From: JADLHS01 sp039806955 | GTDB lineage: Bacteria; Verrucomicrobiota; Verrucomicrobiia; Limisphaerales; JADLHS01 | NCBI GenBank assembly: GCA_039806955.1 | Contig: JBDHQI010000015.1 | Span: forward strand, 1-64,000 | Length of the DNA stretch: 64,000 nt | Direction of reading: 5' to 3' | Shown: one piece after another, positions 26,318 to 35,675 of the stretch | Layout of the letters: each line of letters begins with the position of its first letter | How positions within the stretch are numbered: position 1 is the stretch's first letter | Notes under the pieces: model-generated | What the model saw: only the letters and a program-made list of their open reading frames with translations | Database searches by the model: none | What the model was told of the DNA's origin: nothing | Position numbers and translations under genes: made by a program

Positions 26318-27574
26318 TTAGGAGGCGGCTAAATTGCTTTCGAGGGCTTTCGATTTGCCGGCCGGCGGTTCTGCCGCATTTGCAACAGACGCGCTTTCCA
26401 GCACGCGGATGGGTTCGTAAAACGTGTTCCGCTGCACCGGTGTGCGGCCGGCTTCGCGGATGGCTTTCACCATTTCCGCTTCCGTCTGCAACTGCGGTGA
26501 GGTCGCGCCCGCCATGTGAAAGATGTGTTCCTCGATGATCGTTCCGTGCAAATCATCCGCGCCGTAGCTCAACGCCACCTGCGCCAGCTTCAGGCCCAGT
26601 CCGACCCAGTACGCCGTGATGTGATCAAAGTTATCGAGGTAGATGCGGCTGATCGCCATGGTGCGGAGTGAATCGAAAGCCGTCGGCGCGTGTTCAACGG
26701 GGATGTCGTTATCCTGCGGCATGTAAGCGAGCGGCACGAAGCCGCAGAAGCCGTGTGTCTCATCCTGCAACGCGCGCAATTGGCGCAAGTGATCCACGCG
26801 GTCGGCCGGCGACTCGACGTGGCCATAAAGCATGGTGCAGGTGCTGCGGCCACCAAGCTGATGCCAGATGCGATGCACATCAAGCCATTCCTCCGCAGAC
26901 TCCTTGCCCTTGGCAATGGCGCTGCGAACTTCCTTGCGGAAAATTTCCGCGCCCCCGCCCGTGAGGGAGTCGAGGCCGGCAGTCTTCAATTCAATCAGCG
27001 TTTGCTCGACGGTTTTCTTCGCGAGCCAGGCGAGGTGCAGGATTTCAATGGCGGTGAAGCATTTCAATTGAAGTCTTGGTGTAGCAGCCGACGTGAGTCG
27101 GCTCTGACTTCCCGGTTGAGTGGAATCAATTTGAGCGGACTCACGTCCGCTGCTACGACCATCATTCAACGCGCTCAACGCCTTGAGCATGTCCGTGTAA
27201 TAGCTGAATGGCAGCGAGGGATGCAGTCCGCCGACGATGTGCAGCTCCGTGACGCCGAGCTTCAATGCCTCGCGCGCCTTTTCGACCATCTGCGGGATGC
27301 TCAATTCAAAGCCGTCCTTGTCGCGTTTCTTGCGCGAGAACGAGCAGAACTGACAACTCAGGATGCAATAGTTCGAGTAGTTGAGGTAGCGGTTGACGAT
27401 GTAGCTGGCGCGGTTGCCGACTTTCTTCTGGCGCACGAGATCGGCGATGGCGCCGAGCGCGTTCAGATCTTTGGAGGCAAACAAGCGCAGCGCGTCGGTT
27501 TCGGAAATGCGCTCCCCGGCGGCGACCTTGTCGTAAAGGTCGCGCAGCTCGCTTCGGTGCAGGAAGAAACTCAC
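26318..27574 (-). CDS. mqnE: aminofutalosine synthase (radical SAM), futalosine menaquinone pathway
   Basis: Joins SAM-derived 5'-deoxyadenosyl radical chemistry to enolpyruvyl-benzoate to give aminofutalosine in menaquinone synthesis. The cluster motif is CILSCQFC (C70, C74, C77), preceded by GNRASYIVNRYLNYSNYC and followed by the family segments ELHIVGGLHPSLPFSYY, CFTAIEILHLAW, LTGGGAEIF and CTMLYGHVESPADRVDHL. The start is taken as GTG at 27574 (VSFFLHRSELRDLYDKV): no ATG lies between the frame's ORF start and the conserved region. About 28 extra residues (139-166, GRSSGRESAQ...TSAATPR) are inserted between ALSALND and LQLKCF and are encoded by a palindromic element (separate entry). Whether the enzyme tolerates this loop is unknown. 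It is divergent from the dioxygenase gene at 27711. Confidence 0.88.
   Translation of the reverse strand: MSFFLHRSELRDLYDKVAAGERISETDALRLFASKDLNALGAIADLVRQKKVGNRASYIVNRYLNYSNYCILSCQFCSFSRKKRDKDGFELSIPQMVEKAREALKLGVTELHIVGGLHPSLPFSYYTDMLKALSALNDGRSSGRESAQIDSTQPGSQSRLTSAATPRLQLKCFTAIEILHLAWLAKKTVEQTLIELKTAGLDSLTGGGAEIFRKEVRSAIAKGKESAEEWLDVHRIWHQLGGRSTCTMLYGHVESPADRVDHLRQLRALQDETHGFCGFVPLAYMPQDNDIPVEHAPTAFDSLRTMAISRIYLDNFDHITAYWVGLGLKLAQVALSYGADDLHGTIIEEHIFHMAGATSPQLQTEAEMVKAIREAGRTPVQRNTFYEPIRVLESASVANAAEPPAGKSKALESNLAAS
27081..27156. repeat. nested palindromic element inside mqnE
   Basis: Two arms of 23 bases, GTAGCAGCCGACGTGAGTCG... at 27081-27103 and its near-complement at 27134-27156, pair with only two mismatches. 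Each arm is itself a hairpin: GCCGAC-GTGA-GTCGGC and GCGGAC-TCAC-GTCCGC. The mismatches between the arms preserve the pairing within each arm. The whole element, with flanking bases, adds a multiple of three and keeps mqnE open. It looks like a mobile or dispersed intergenic-type repeat that landed in a coding region. Confidence 0.85.
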
Positions 27575-27710
27575 CGGCCGAGCGTAGCAGCATCTGGGAA
27601 AGGAGGAAAGTTGCGTTTGCGCCGAAAAGTGCCGGGCTCCGGACGGAAATCCTTTCGCGAACGTGGAGAAGAGAATAGTCTGCAGGGCGTGCGCCAACGA
27701 GTGACTGCTT

Positions 27711-29393
27711 ATGAGTGACGCCTTTGCTGACAAGATTGAAATGCAACACCGGCTGTTTGCCGAGTTGTCCGAAATGTTCGGAGCGGAAGTGCCGCTCTAT
27801 GACAAATCATTGCTCGTCAATCGCGAGTGCAACCGGGCCGTGTGCCACCTGCTCGGCCAGCGCCAGCGCGGTTTCGCCCTGACCGACGAGCAACTGGATG
27901 AGACCAGCAGCGAACGGCACGGCGCGATCCGCATTGGCAAACCCGCCGAGTACCGCCTGATCTGCCAGTTCTTCGCGGCGTTCGCCATGGAGCCGCATAA
28001 CTTCTATGACATGGCCAACGTCGGCCCCAAGAGCCAGCCGATCATCGCCACCGCGTTCCGGTCGCGGGTGAATCCCGATCACCGGGTGTTCACTTCGTTA
28101 TTGCTGACGGACTTTTTTGATCCGGCCACCCGGGCGCGCATTGAAGCGTTGCTCGCCACCCGGGAAGTATTTTCCGAACGCGCGAAGCAGTTGGTGATTA
28201 AAAATGAGGAGCAGGACGGGCTGGATTGGGAGGATGCGAAAGCGCTGATTGCGGAAGGCGTAAACGGCATCTTCAAATGGACCGGACGCGCGCGGGATTA
28301 TCCGCTGTATCAGGAGCTGTGCAATACCGGTTTCAAAATCGCCGCCGACATCGCGTGTTTCCAATCGCACCACCTGAATCATCTGACGCCGAATACGTTC
28401 TGCATGGATCTCTACACGGCGGCGATGAAGTTTTGCCTGGGCGAATTGAGCGCGGCGGAATTCCAGTCGCGCGCGGAAATCGCCCTCCGACGCACCGTCG
28501 CACGCGCCGATCGTGATTGGATGCGCCTGCATTTCAAACACATGGATCGCGCGGTGATTGACGGCTTTCAGGCGGGTGAAGTGCCGCTTCGAGCCGCGAG
28601 CGAAATCACCGCGCGATTGTTACAGCGTTTGCAGCAGGAAGATCTGGATTTGCAATCGTTGAATCACTCGGGGTTCAAAGATTTCACGGAAGGTCCGCCG
28701 CAGGATACGCCGGTGTTGTTGCGGCAGGATTCCTATAAGGCGCTGACGGAACCGGTGCAGTTCCATAACCCGGATGGCACCGTAGTGGCCAGCGCACATA
28801 CCGCGCGCTTCGGCGAAATTGAGCAGCGCTTCTATGCGACCACGGCCAAAGGACGCGCGCTTTACGACCAGTGTCTCGCCGAAGCGGATGCCGCGCGTGA
28901 GCAGCACCCGGGGCTCGTCAAAAAAGATTTCGCCGCGTATGAGGAAAGGTGCGCGCAGGCGTTTGCGCCGTTTCCGAAAACGCTGCGGGAGTTGTTGCGC
29001 GCGCGCCTGGTCTATGCGCGTTACCACGCCACGCCGCGGGGCCTCGCGCAAAAAGACCAGCTTTCGACCACTGATCTCGAGACGCTGATCGAGCAGGGCC
29101 ATGTGGATTACGAGGGGCTGCGGTACGAAGATTTTCTGCCTGTCAGCGCGGCGGGAATTTTTGCCTCCAATCTCAGCCAGTACGGCACCAAAGCTACCGC
29201 CGCAGAACGTCCGGTTTATACGCAGGCCGATCTGGAAAAAATATTGGATCGTAAAATCGTGGACGCCAACGCCACCTACGCCGGTTTGCAGGCGGAATCG
29301 GTGTTGAGCGTCTATGCCCAACTCGGTTTGCTGGACAAACTTTCCCCGGCGGAAAAAGCAGCGCTCGAACAAACCGCAGCGGCGTTCAAATAA
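27711..29393 (+). CDS. 2-oxoadipate dioxygenase/decarboxylase family protein (HglS/YdcJ, DUF1338)
   Basis: A 560-residue cytosolic protein of the DUF1338/HglS family, Fe(II)-dependent enzymes that turn 2-oxoadipate into 2-hydroxyglutarate in lysine catabolism. The residues known from HglS are in place: ERHGAIRIG (H70, R74), HHLNHLTP (H224, likely metal ligand) and FGEIEQRF (E369 or E371). Length exceeds HglS (about 460), as in the YdcJ branch. The natural substrate is therefore uncertain; the usual HLTPR arginine is HLTPN here. It lies 137 bases from the mqnE start on the opposite strand, and no lysine-catabolism gene is adjacent. Confidence 0.8.
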   Translation: MSDAFADKIEMQHRLFAELSEMFGAEVPLYDKSLLVNRECNRAVCHLLGQRQRGFALTDEQLDETSSERHGAIRIGKPAEYRLICQFFAAFAMEPHNFYDMANVGPKSQPIIATAFRSRVNPDHRVFTSLLLTDFFDPATRARIEALLATREVFSERAKQLVIKNEEQDGLDWEDAKALIAEGVNGIFKWTGRARDYPLYQELCNTGFKIAADIACFQSHHLNHLTPNTFCMDLYTAAMKFCLGELSAAEFQSRAEIALRRTVARADRDWMRLHFKHMDRAVIDGFQAGEVPLRAASEITARLLQRLQQEDLDLQSLNHSGFKDFTEGPPQDTPVLLRQDSYKALTEPVQFHNPDGTVVASAHTARFGEIEQRFYATTAKGRALYDQCLAEADAAREQHPGLVKKDFAAYEERCAQAFAPFPKTLRELLRARLVYARYHATPRGLAQKDQLSTTDLETLIEQGHVDYEGLRYEDFLPVSAAGIFASNLSQYGTKATAAERPVYTQADLEKILDRKIVDANATYAGLQAESVLSVYAQLGLLDKLSPAEKAALEQTAAAFK

Positions 29394-29619
29394 TCAGCTT
29401 GAAAGACTAGAGGCGGTTTCACAGCCGAAGCTGCGGAGCAGCGCCAGAAGGTCGCCCGCGGCGGCCAACTGCGGGAAAGTGGTGTAGCGGAGCAAGCCCC
29501 GGAGGGGCGACAGATTCAGGTGCGAGGCGACGATTTTCTATCGCCCCTGCCGAGGCTGGTGATTCATCCAATCAGAACCCACAGCTCACGCTGTGGGCTA
29601 CCTGTTATCGCGCCTCCGG
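29394..29619. repeat. intergenic palindromic repeats
   Basis: The gap between the dioxygenase and rsmD holds no gene. It contains repetitive, palindromic sequence: a perfect 8-bp stem CCCACAGC-TCAC-GCTGTGGG (29578-29597), and matching GC-rich arms around 29494-29512 and 29542-29555 (GCCCCGGAGGGGCGA and TCGCCCCTGCCG). These resemble dispersed elements common between genes in this phylum, but I cannot count copies here. Confidence 0.55.
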
Positions 29620-30240
29620 CTAAGAAAGAGTTTTGAAGCGCTCTGATTTTATAACAGCTTTGCCGGGGTTGCTTTCAAAAAAGCGCATCACACTGTCGCC
29701 GTGCTTGAGTTGTTTCACTTCGCGCCAGGCGGTTGGGATTTCCAGCTTGTCCCGGTTGGCGTGGCCCAAGGCGAAACGTCCGCCGGGAGCAAGCAGTTTG
29801 GGGAGGTTCGGGTCATCCAGGAGTTTTTGCGCAAAAGAGGTTGAGCGTTGCTCGCGATTTTTTTCGCCGTAGGGCGGATCGGCGAGGATCAGGTCAAAAG
29901 TTTGACCAGCCGCCAGCAGTTGGGGCAGCGCGGCGAATACATCTTGTGTGCGCACGGTCAATCGAGCGACGGGCAACCCCGCTGCTCCCACGTTGGTTCG
30001 AATGAACGCCGCATGGCGCGGCGATAATTCCACACAAACGGCGGATTGCGCGCCGCGGCTCAGACTTTCCAAACTCAACGCGCCACTTCCGGCAAACAGT
30101 TCCAGCACTCGCGCGGACACGATCCGCCCGCCCAGCGAGTTGAACAACGCCTGCTTCAGGCGATCGATCGTAGGCCGCACCGCCAGGCCTTTGGGCACTT
30201 TAAGAATTCGTCCGCCCGCTTGTCCGCCCGTGATGCGCAT
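29620..30240 (-). CDS. rsmD: 16S rRNA (guanine966-N2)-methyltransferase
   Basis: A 206-residue SAM methyltransferase that modifies G966 of 16S rRNA. Family signatures: N-terminal MRITGGQAGGRILKVPKG followed by VRPTIDRLKQALFNSLGG, the SAM-binding motif VLELFAGSGALSLESLSRGA, CVELSPRHAAF, and the catalytic DPPY in LILADPPYGEKN. Length is normal (180-200). It reads away from the dioxygenase across a repeat-rich gap. The ATG at 30240 is exactly at the conserved N-terminus. Confidence 0.94.
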   Translation of the reverse strand: MRITGGQAGGRILKVPKGLAVRPTIDRLKQALFNSLGGRIVSARVLELFAGSGALSLESLSRGAQSAVCVELSPRHAAFIRTNVGAAGLPVARLTVRTQDVFAALPQLLAAGQTFDLILADPPYGEKNREQRSTSFAQKLLDDPNLPKLLAPGGRFALGHANRDKLEIPTAWREVKQLKHGDSVMRFFESNPGKAVIKSERFKTLS

Positions 30241-30345
30241 GGAAATGATTAGGGGTTCAGCAAAATAAATTCAGGTTCGACCCATTTCAGCCAACGCGAT
30301 GCCGCGCCCGCAGCCCACCGAGGTCCGCCGGATCAAAGGGCGACC

Positions 30346-31122
30346 TCAGCGGAACAGCTCATCGAAAAACTGTTTCATGGCCGCCCACGAACGCGCGTCC
30401 GCCGCCTGGTTGTAGGCGAATCCGGTTGAGTTGTCGTTGCCCGCAGTCTTCTGGGTGAAACCGTGGACGGCGCCGCCGTAGGCAATCAACTGCCAGTCCA
30501 CCTGGTGCGTGCGCAACTCGTTTTCAAAAGCGGCGAGATCGGTTGCGGTGATGTAAGGATCGTCCGCGCCGTGACAGGCCAGAATTTTGCATTTGATATT
30601 GCGACCGTCTGCCGGCGTGGGCGAATCCAATCCGCCATGGAAGCTCACGACGCCGTTAAGCTCCGCGCCGCTGCGCGCCAGTTCGATCACCGTCGTGCCG
30701 CCGAAGCAATAGCCAATGGCGGCGACGCGCTTTTTATCCACCAGTGGGCTTCGCTTCAATTCGTCCAATCCCGCATTGACCCGCGCGCGCAGCAACGGAC
30801 GATTGGTTTTGTATTTGGTGGCCAGGGCACCGGCTTCACTGGTGTCTTTGGGGCGGATTCCTTTGCCGTAGAGATCCACGCAAAACGCCACGTAACCCAG
30901 CTTGGCCAGCAGGACGGCGCGGGATTGTTCGTACTCGGTCAACCCGAGCCATTGATGAACCACCAACACGCCGGGGCGCGGCCCTTTGATGGCATCGTCA
31001 TAAACCAGCACTCCTGCCAGCGTGGTTTCACCCTGTTGGTATTCAATGGTCTTAGTTTGAATGGTTGCGTGCGCCGTGACCGCGCTGGCGCCGACGAGCG
31101 AGGCAAAAAGTAATCTTTTCAT
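30346..31122 (-). CDS. secreted dienelactone hydrolase-family protein
   Basis: A 258-residue alpha/beta hydrolase with a signal peptide (about 1-19, MKRLLFASLVGASAVTAHA). The catalytic triad is visible: nucleophile Cys139 in IGYCFGGT, acid in CHGADDPYI (D187/D188), and His220 in YGGAVHGFTQ. The dienelactone hydrolase order is retained, with the oxyanion segment VVHQWLGLTEY. Dienelactone hydrolases open lactone rings in aromatic degradation, but exported relatives like this one are uncharacterised. The substrate is therefore unknown. It follows the OPT transporter on the same strand with 61 bases between them. Confidence 0.88.
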   Translation of the reverse strand: MKRLLFASLVGASAVTAHATIQTKTIEYQQGETTLAGVLVYDDAIKGPRPGVLVVHQWLGLTEYEQSRAVLLAKLGYVAFCVDLYGKGIRPKDTSEAGALATKYKTNRPLLRARVNAGLDELKRSPLVDKKRVAAIGYCFGGTTVIELARSGAELNGVVSFHGGLDSPTPADGRNIKCKILACHGADDPYITATDLAAFENELRTHQVDWQLIAYGGAVHGFTQKTAGNDNSTGFAYNQAADARSWAAMKQFFDELFR

Positions 31123-31183
31123 CCGGCGTCATTCTTACGCTGCTTGCGGACGCAAAAGCAAAACCAATTTCGGTTATTTCTGG

Positions 31184-33166
31184 TCATTTGACCGCCAGGA
31201 AACCGGCGATGGTGCAGAGAATGGCAATCAACGCGGCCACGAGTGATTCGCCCGCGACCAATCCCGAGGCAATCGGGATGTTGAACGCCTCCCCGGATTG
31301 ACGATGCACCCGCCGCCAGATTTCCGAGATCACGGCGCCGATGGCGAAGGAAAACACGTTGGCAAACGGCATGACCCAGGCGAGACCCAAACCCATCGCC
31401 GAGGGCAGAAAGCGGCGCAACCGTGGAAATAATTTTTCCATGAGCGGCAGCGCCACCCCCACCAGCGCGCCGATGACGATGGCGTAACGCGCCGTGGTGG
31501 GCAGCATGTGAACGCCCTGCGTCAACAAATCGGCCACGGCCTTCCACATGTTCGTGGCGGGCGGATTGAAAGCTTCCAGCGCCGCTTTGTCTGGTACCAT
31601 TGCATACCAGGCGGGTACGATCGCCAGCGTGCCGAAAAAGATGCCGATGAATTGCGCCAGAAATTGTTTGCGCGGATTGGCCCCGAGCAGATAGCCGCTT
31701 TTCAGATCCGTCAACAAATCCGCCGAGCTGCCGCCGGCGCCGGCCGTGACGCCCGCGGACATCAAGTTCGCCGTCACGTGTCCCTTGGCGAGCATGGCGT
31801 AAAGCAACTGGGTCACTTTTCCCATCGCCCCGACGGGCGTGGTGTCGGTTTCGCCCGTGGCCCGGCAGCACACCAGTGAAATGACGAATGAGAGCGCAAT
31901 GGCAATCGCGCCCAGCCACAGCGAAATTTGAAAGGCGTAATACTGCACCAGCAACATGCCGACGCTGATGGGAATCAACCCCATGATGAGCCAGGAATTG
32001 GGCACTTCGATTTGATCCAGCACGCCGCCCGCCGCCGGCCCTTGGCGTTTGCGAAACAGACTGAAGGCGCGCGCCAACGTGCGCCATTGCAACGCCACCG
32101 AAGCCAGACTGGAAAACACCATCACCGACGTGCCGCCCCAAAGCGCCCAACGCACCGGATAAAAATCCCCGTCCGCGTTCACCTGAAAGGACGGCACCCA
32201 ATCCGCCAGACCAGCGTGAGCCGCGTCCAGGGCCAGCAATTGGGGCGCGGCGATGTAATACAACAACACGCCACCCAGCAGCATGGAGAGCGAGACGCGC
32301 AGCCCCACGATCATTCCGGCGCCGATCAACACCACGCTCGGCTCGAAAGTCAGTCCCTGCAGATGCCCGCGACTCAGCGGATTGAGCAGGCCGCCAAACA
32401 CAATTTCTTCCGGGATACGAATGACGGCTTGAATTTTCTCCAGCCAAACTTGTGGTCGCCCCGTGTGCCGGAGTTGTTCGATCAACGTGCCCCAGGTCCG
32501 CAGCAATCCCACCAGCCCACCGAACCCCAGGGCGATGATCAACGAGTACGCCTTTTGCAAAGCCTCCCGGCCGTGCGAATACAGACTGCGCAATGTTTCC
32601 GCCGCCGCGATGCCGCTGGGGAATTTCAACTGTTCGTAGTTGATCATCTGCCGCTTCATCGGGATGGCGAGAAACACGCCCAGCGCCGCCGTAAAGAAAA
32701 CGAAAATAGTCACCACCGACCAGGGCAGATGGTGACCGGAGATCAGCAGCAACGCGCCAATCGCCGTCCCCACCGTTCCGCCCGTGGAGTAGCCCGCGGC
32801 GGACGCGGTGGATTGCATACAGTTGTTTTCCAGGATGGTCATCTGGGAGAGCTTGCCCCCGGACAGGGCGCGGAGCGCGTTCCACACGACGAACGAAATC
32901 ACGCAAGCCGTGATCGCCACGCCAAAACTCCAACCCAGTTTTAACGTGGTGTAGAGGTTGGAAACCGCCATGAACATGCCGAGAATACCCCCCATCAAAA
33001 CGGAACGCACGGTCAATTGCGCCATGGAATCGCCGCGCCCGCGATACACCTGTTCCAACCATTGCCGGTCAATCTCCTCCGGCGTGCCTTTGAACCCGGC
33101 CAACGGGAAGGCGGCGGATGATCGGTCGGATGGATCGGAAGCGGACGGCGTTGGCGGCTCAGACAT
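31184..33166 (-). CDS. OPT-family oligopeptide transporter
   Basis: A 660-residue polytopic membrane protein of the OPT superfamily, which moves oligopeptides or metal-siderophore complexes with proton coupling. About 15 hydrophobic segments; family motifs include LGWSFGVAITACVISFVVWN, NNCMQSTASAAGYSTGGTVG and the later GAGGSSADLLTDLKSGYLLG, NPRKQFLAQFIGIFFG and FAIGAVISEIWRR. The long alternative ORF in another frame (31119-33062) is antisense noise. The ATG at 33166 (MSEPPTPSASD) is preferred over 33202. The region between it and the next gene is about 280 bases with no visible gene. Confidence 0.9.
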   Translation of the reverse strand: MSEPPTPSASDPSDRSSAAFPLAGFKGTPEEIDRQWLEQVYRGRGDSMAQLTVRSVLMGGILGMFMAVSNLYTTLKLGWSFGVAITACVISFVVWNALRALSGGKLSQMTILENNCMQSTASAAGYSTGGTVGTAIGALLLISGHHLPWSVVTIFVFFTAALGVFLAIPMKRQMINYEQLKFPSGIAAAETLRSLYSHGREALQKAYSLIIALGFGGLVGLLRTWGTLIEQLRHTGRPQVWLEKIQAVIRIPEEIVFGGLLNPLSRGHLQGLTFEPSVVLIGAGMIVGLRVSLSMLLGGVLLYYIAAPQLLALDAAHAGLADWVPSFQVNADGDFYPVRWALWGGTSVMVFSSLASVALQWRTLARAFSLFRKRQGPAAGGVLDQIEVPNSWLIMGLIPISVGMLLVQYYAFQISLWLGAIAIALSFVISLVCCRATGETDTTPVGAMGKVTQLLYAMLAKGHVTANLMSAGVTAGAGGSSADLLTDLKSGYLLGANPRKQFLAQFIGIFFGTLAIVPAWYAMVPDKAALEAFNPPATNMWKAVADLLTQGVHMLPTTARYAIVIGALVGVALPLMEKLFPRLRRFLPSAMGLGLAWVMPFANVFSFAIGAVISEIWRRVHRQSGEAFNIPIASGLVAGESLVAALIAILCTIAGFLAVK

Positions 33167-33446
33167 GAACCTTCGTTTGACGGTTTTTTCGCTCAACGTC
33201 AAGTCTGGCTTCCCTGAAACAAATAACTATTTCCAGTTCGCGTTAACCGGATAGGATGGTTGCGGCGACTGGAAAATGAGTTGTGCCCGGTGGCCCGACT
33301 GCCGGTTGAAGCGGCTTGAATGTTTCAACGGCAAATTGGATATCAGGATTCCATGACCAACCAACCATTGTTACCTCCAGAACTTGAGCGTCAGGCGTCG
33401 AGCCGGGATGCCCGTTCGTGAGTGTCGCCAACCCCGGAGAGCTTTT

Positions 33447-34829
33447 ATGTTCAACATCCGCTTCGCTTCCATTCCGTTGTTCGCAACGATGTTATTGACC
33501 GGCTCGGGAATCTTCCGCACGGTGGCCGCCCCGGAAATCGTCAGCATCATTCCAGTCGCGCAATTAAGCATTCAAAGCGACATTGGCATCAACAATCAGA
33601 TTGAGTTCAAGACCGCATTGGACCAACCCGCCTGGGCAATCCTCAGCAATCTGACCGTGTCGCACTCGCCTTACCAAATCATTGATGTCACGCCACCGCC
33701 CAGCCCAAACCGTTTTTATCGGGTCGCCACACCCGCCGGGCATATCGCCACAATCGCCCTGCCGCAATTTGTGCGGCAGCTCACCATCACCAGCGAAACC
33801 GGGATCACCAACCAAATCCAGTACACTCCCGATCCGCTGCAATCTGCCTGGACCGCGCTGACCAATCTCGTCGTGACCGAAAGTCCGTATGCCATTGTGG
33901 ACGATGCGGTGTCGTCCTTGACGCCGCGAGTTTATCGAGTCGTCGGACCACAGACCAACGCGCCGCCGCCCACGAACCTGGTCTTCATTCCCGCAGGCGG
34001 ATTTCAAATGGGTGACGCCCTGGACGGAATGACGGAGGCCCAACCCATCCACACCGTTCAACTCAGCGCGTATTACATTGATCCAACTGAAGTCACGCAA
34101 ACGCTTTGGGATGAGGTTCATCAATGGGCCATCACCAATGGCTACGATTTTTCCGCCGGAATTCGCAGTGTGGCTTCCAATCATCCGGTTCATTCCGTGA
34201 CTTGGTATGACGCGGTGAAGTGGTGTAACGCTCGCAGCGAGCGCGAAGGCCGGGTGCCGGCTTATTACCTCAACCCCGGCATGACGCTCGTCTATCGCAG
34301 CGGCGAGACGGGCATCCAAAATTCCTGGGTGCTGTGGGATGCCGGTTATCGCCTGCCCACGGAAGCCGAATGGGAAAAAGCCGCGCGCGGTGGAGCGGCG
34401 GGACACCGCTTTCCTTGGGCGGTCCCTGATACGATATCGCATGAGCGCGCCAACTTTTACAGTTTCTGGCGCAACAGCCAACCGCTCGACGCTTACGATA
34501 CGAGTGTGACCAACGGTTATCATCCGGCCTTTTCCAGCGGCACAACGCCATATACAAGCCCCGTCGAGCACTTTGCGCCGAACGATTATGGCTTGTACGA
34601 TATGGCGGGTAATGTCTGGGAATGGTGTGGCGACTGGTGGTCGGACGCGTATTACGCCGCGTCAGCGGAAGCGAATCCGCTCGGCCCGATTTCAGGCTCG
34701 TTTCGAGTGCTGCGCGGCGGAAGCTGGGCGACGCAGGCTAATGGCTGTCGCGTGGCCCATCGCGGTAGCGGCACTCCCGATGCAGGCTTTAACACCGTTG
34801 GTTTCCGCACTGTGCTGCCGGCACATTGA
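33447..34829 (+). CDS. exported FGE-sulfatase (SUMF1) domain protein
   Basis: A 460-residue exported protein: signal peptide (about 1-27), a beta-rich N-terminal region (about 40-190) containing two similar segments (SIQSDIGINNQIEF and TITSETGITNQIQY), then the formylglycine-generating-enzyme fold from about 195: VFIPAGGFQMGDALDGM, YYIDPTEVTQTLWDEV, HPVHSVTWYDAVKWCNARSE, YRLPTEAEWEKAARGG, YGLYDMAGNVWEWCGDWW and FRVLRGGSWATQANGCRVAH. Cysteines are few, so the Cu-binding pair of true FGE cannot be confirmed; many relatives are non-enzymatic binding modules. ATG 33447 gives a proper signal peptide. Confidence 0.85.
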   Translation: MFNIRFASIPLFATMLLTGSGIFRTVAAPEIVSIIPVAQLSIQSDIGINNQIEFKTALDQPAWAILSNLTVSHSPYQIIDVTPPPSPNRFYRVATPAGHIATIALPQFVRQLTITSETGITNQIQYTPDPLQSAWTALTNLVVTESPYAIVDDAVSSLTPRVYRVVGPQTNAPPPTNLVFIPAGGFQMGDALDGMTEAQPIHTVQLSAYYIDPTEVTQTLWDEVHQWAITNGYDFSAGIRSVASNHPVHSVTWYDAVKWCNARSEREGRVPAYYLNPGMTLVYRSGETGIQNSWVLWDAGYRLPTEAEWEKAARGGAAGHRFPWAVPDTISHERANFYSFWRNSQPLDAYDTSVTNGYHPAFSSGTTPYTSPVEHFAPNDYGLYDMAGNVWEWCGDWWSDAYYAASAEANPLGPISGSFRVLRGGSWATQANGCRVAHRGSGTPDAGFNTVGFRTVLPAH

Positions 34830-35049
34830 GTGTGGTCAGAGCCTGCCAGGGGTTTGCTCTATCGTTTTTCTGTCCCTCACGTTCTTTCGGCGGAGCTTCG
34901 CGCGCGCCGGGATTATCCTTTCATTTCGTCTCTTCACTCCCCACCCAATGCTCCCGGTTTCCGCCTTCAGCCCGCATTTGTTCGCGATTCGCGTTGTCGC
35001 GAAAATATGTTCAATAACCATCCATATTTGTTACAATCCGGTGGCGATA

Positions 35050-35661
35050 ATGGAAAGTGAAGCCCAACTTCTGGCGCGTTGCCGTCAGGGCGAAACCACC
35101 GCCTGGGATACGCTGTTTGATCAGCACTATGCGGCGGCGGGGCGTTTTGTCTTTCAACTGGCATCAGATTTTACCCGTGAAGACGTCGAGGAAGTTTGCC
35201 AGGAAACTTTTCTGAGTGTGATTCGCAATCTGCATGCGTTTCAGGGTCAAAGCCAGTTCCGCACCTGGTTGTTCCACATTGCCGCCAACAAAGCCCGCGA
35301 TTTTCGCGAAAAGAAAAATGCCGCCAAGCGCGGCGGCGGCCAGCAGCCGCTTTCCTTGCAGACGGAACTTGAACCGACCGGGCGGGTGCTGGAACCATCG
35401 GATCCAACTCCCCCACCAGACCTCCGCCTGATCAAACTGGAACAAGCCGGACAGGTGCGCGAGGCGGTGGCCTTGCTCGACGCGCCCTGCCGCGAAATCA
35501 TCGAGCTGCGGTACTTCGGCGATTTGAGCTACGACGAGTTAAGCCGTTTATTGGCGCTGCATCCCAAAACGGTCAGCTCGCGCCTCAGCAAATGTCTCGA
35601 CAAGCTGGAGTTGATTGTTTGCCGCATCTTTTCACAGGAAAATTCACCAAATCCCGTCTAA
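35050..35661 (+). CDS. ECF-type RNA polymerase sigma factor
   Basis: A 204-residue sigma-70 family factor of the extracytoplasmic-function class. Sigma2 covers about 10-80 (TAWDTLFDQHYAAAGRFVFQL, DVEEVCQETFLSVIRNLH, QSQFRTWLFHIAANKARDF) and sigma4 about 140-195 (REAVALLDAPCREIIELRYF, GDLSYDELSRLLALHPKTVS, SRLSKCLDKLE). The linker is proline-rich and 50 residues long. The open frame begins far upstream (34573), but ATG 35050 is the start that begins at the family boundary. A possible -10 element TACAAT lies at 35032-35037. The membrane-anchored partner gene follows 14 bases later, as expected for an anti-sigma pair. Confidence 0.93.
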   Translation: MESEAQLLARCRQGETTAWDTLFDQHYAAAGRFVFQLASDFTREDVEEVCQETFLSVIRNLHAFQGQSQFRTWLFHIAANKARDFREKKNAAKRGGGQQPLSLQTELEPTGRVLEPSDPTPPPDLRLIKLEQAGQVREAVALLDAPCREIIELRYFGDLSYDELSRLLALHPKTVSSRLSKCLDKLELIVCRIFSQENSPNPV

Positions 35662-35675
35662 ACTGGAGTGAGTTA

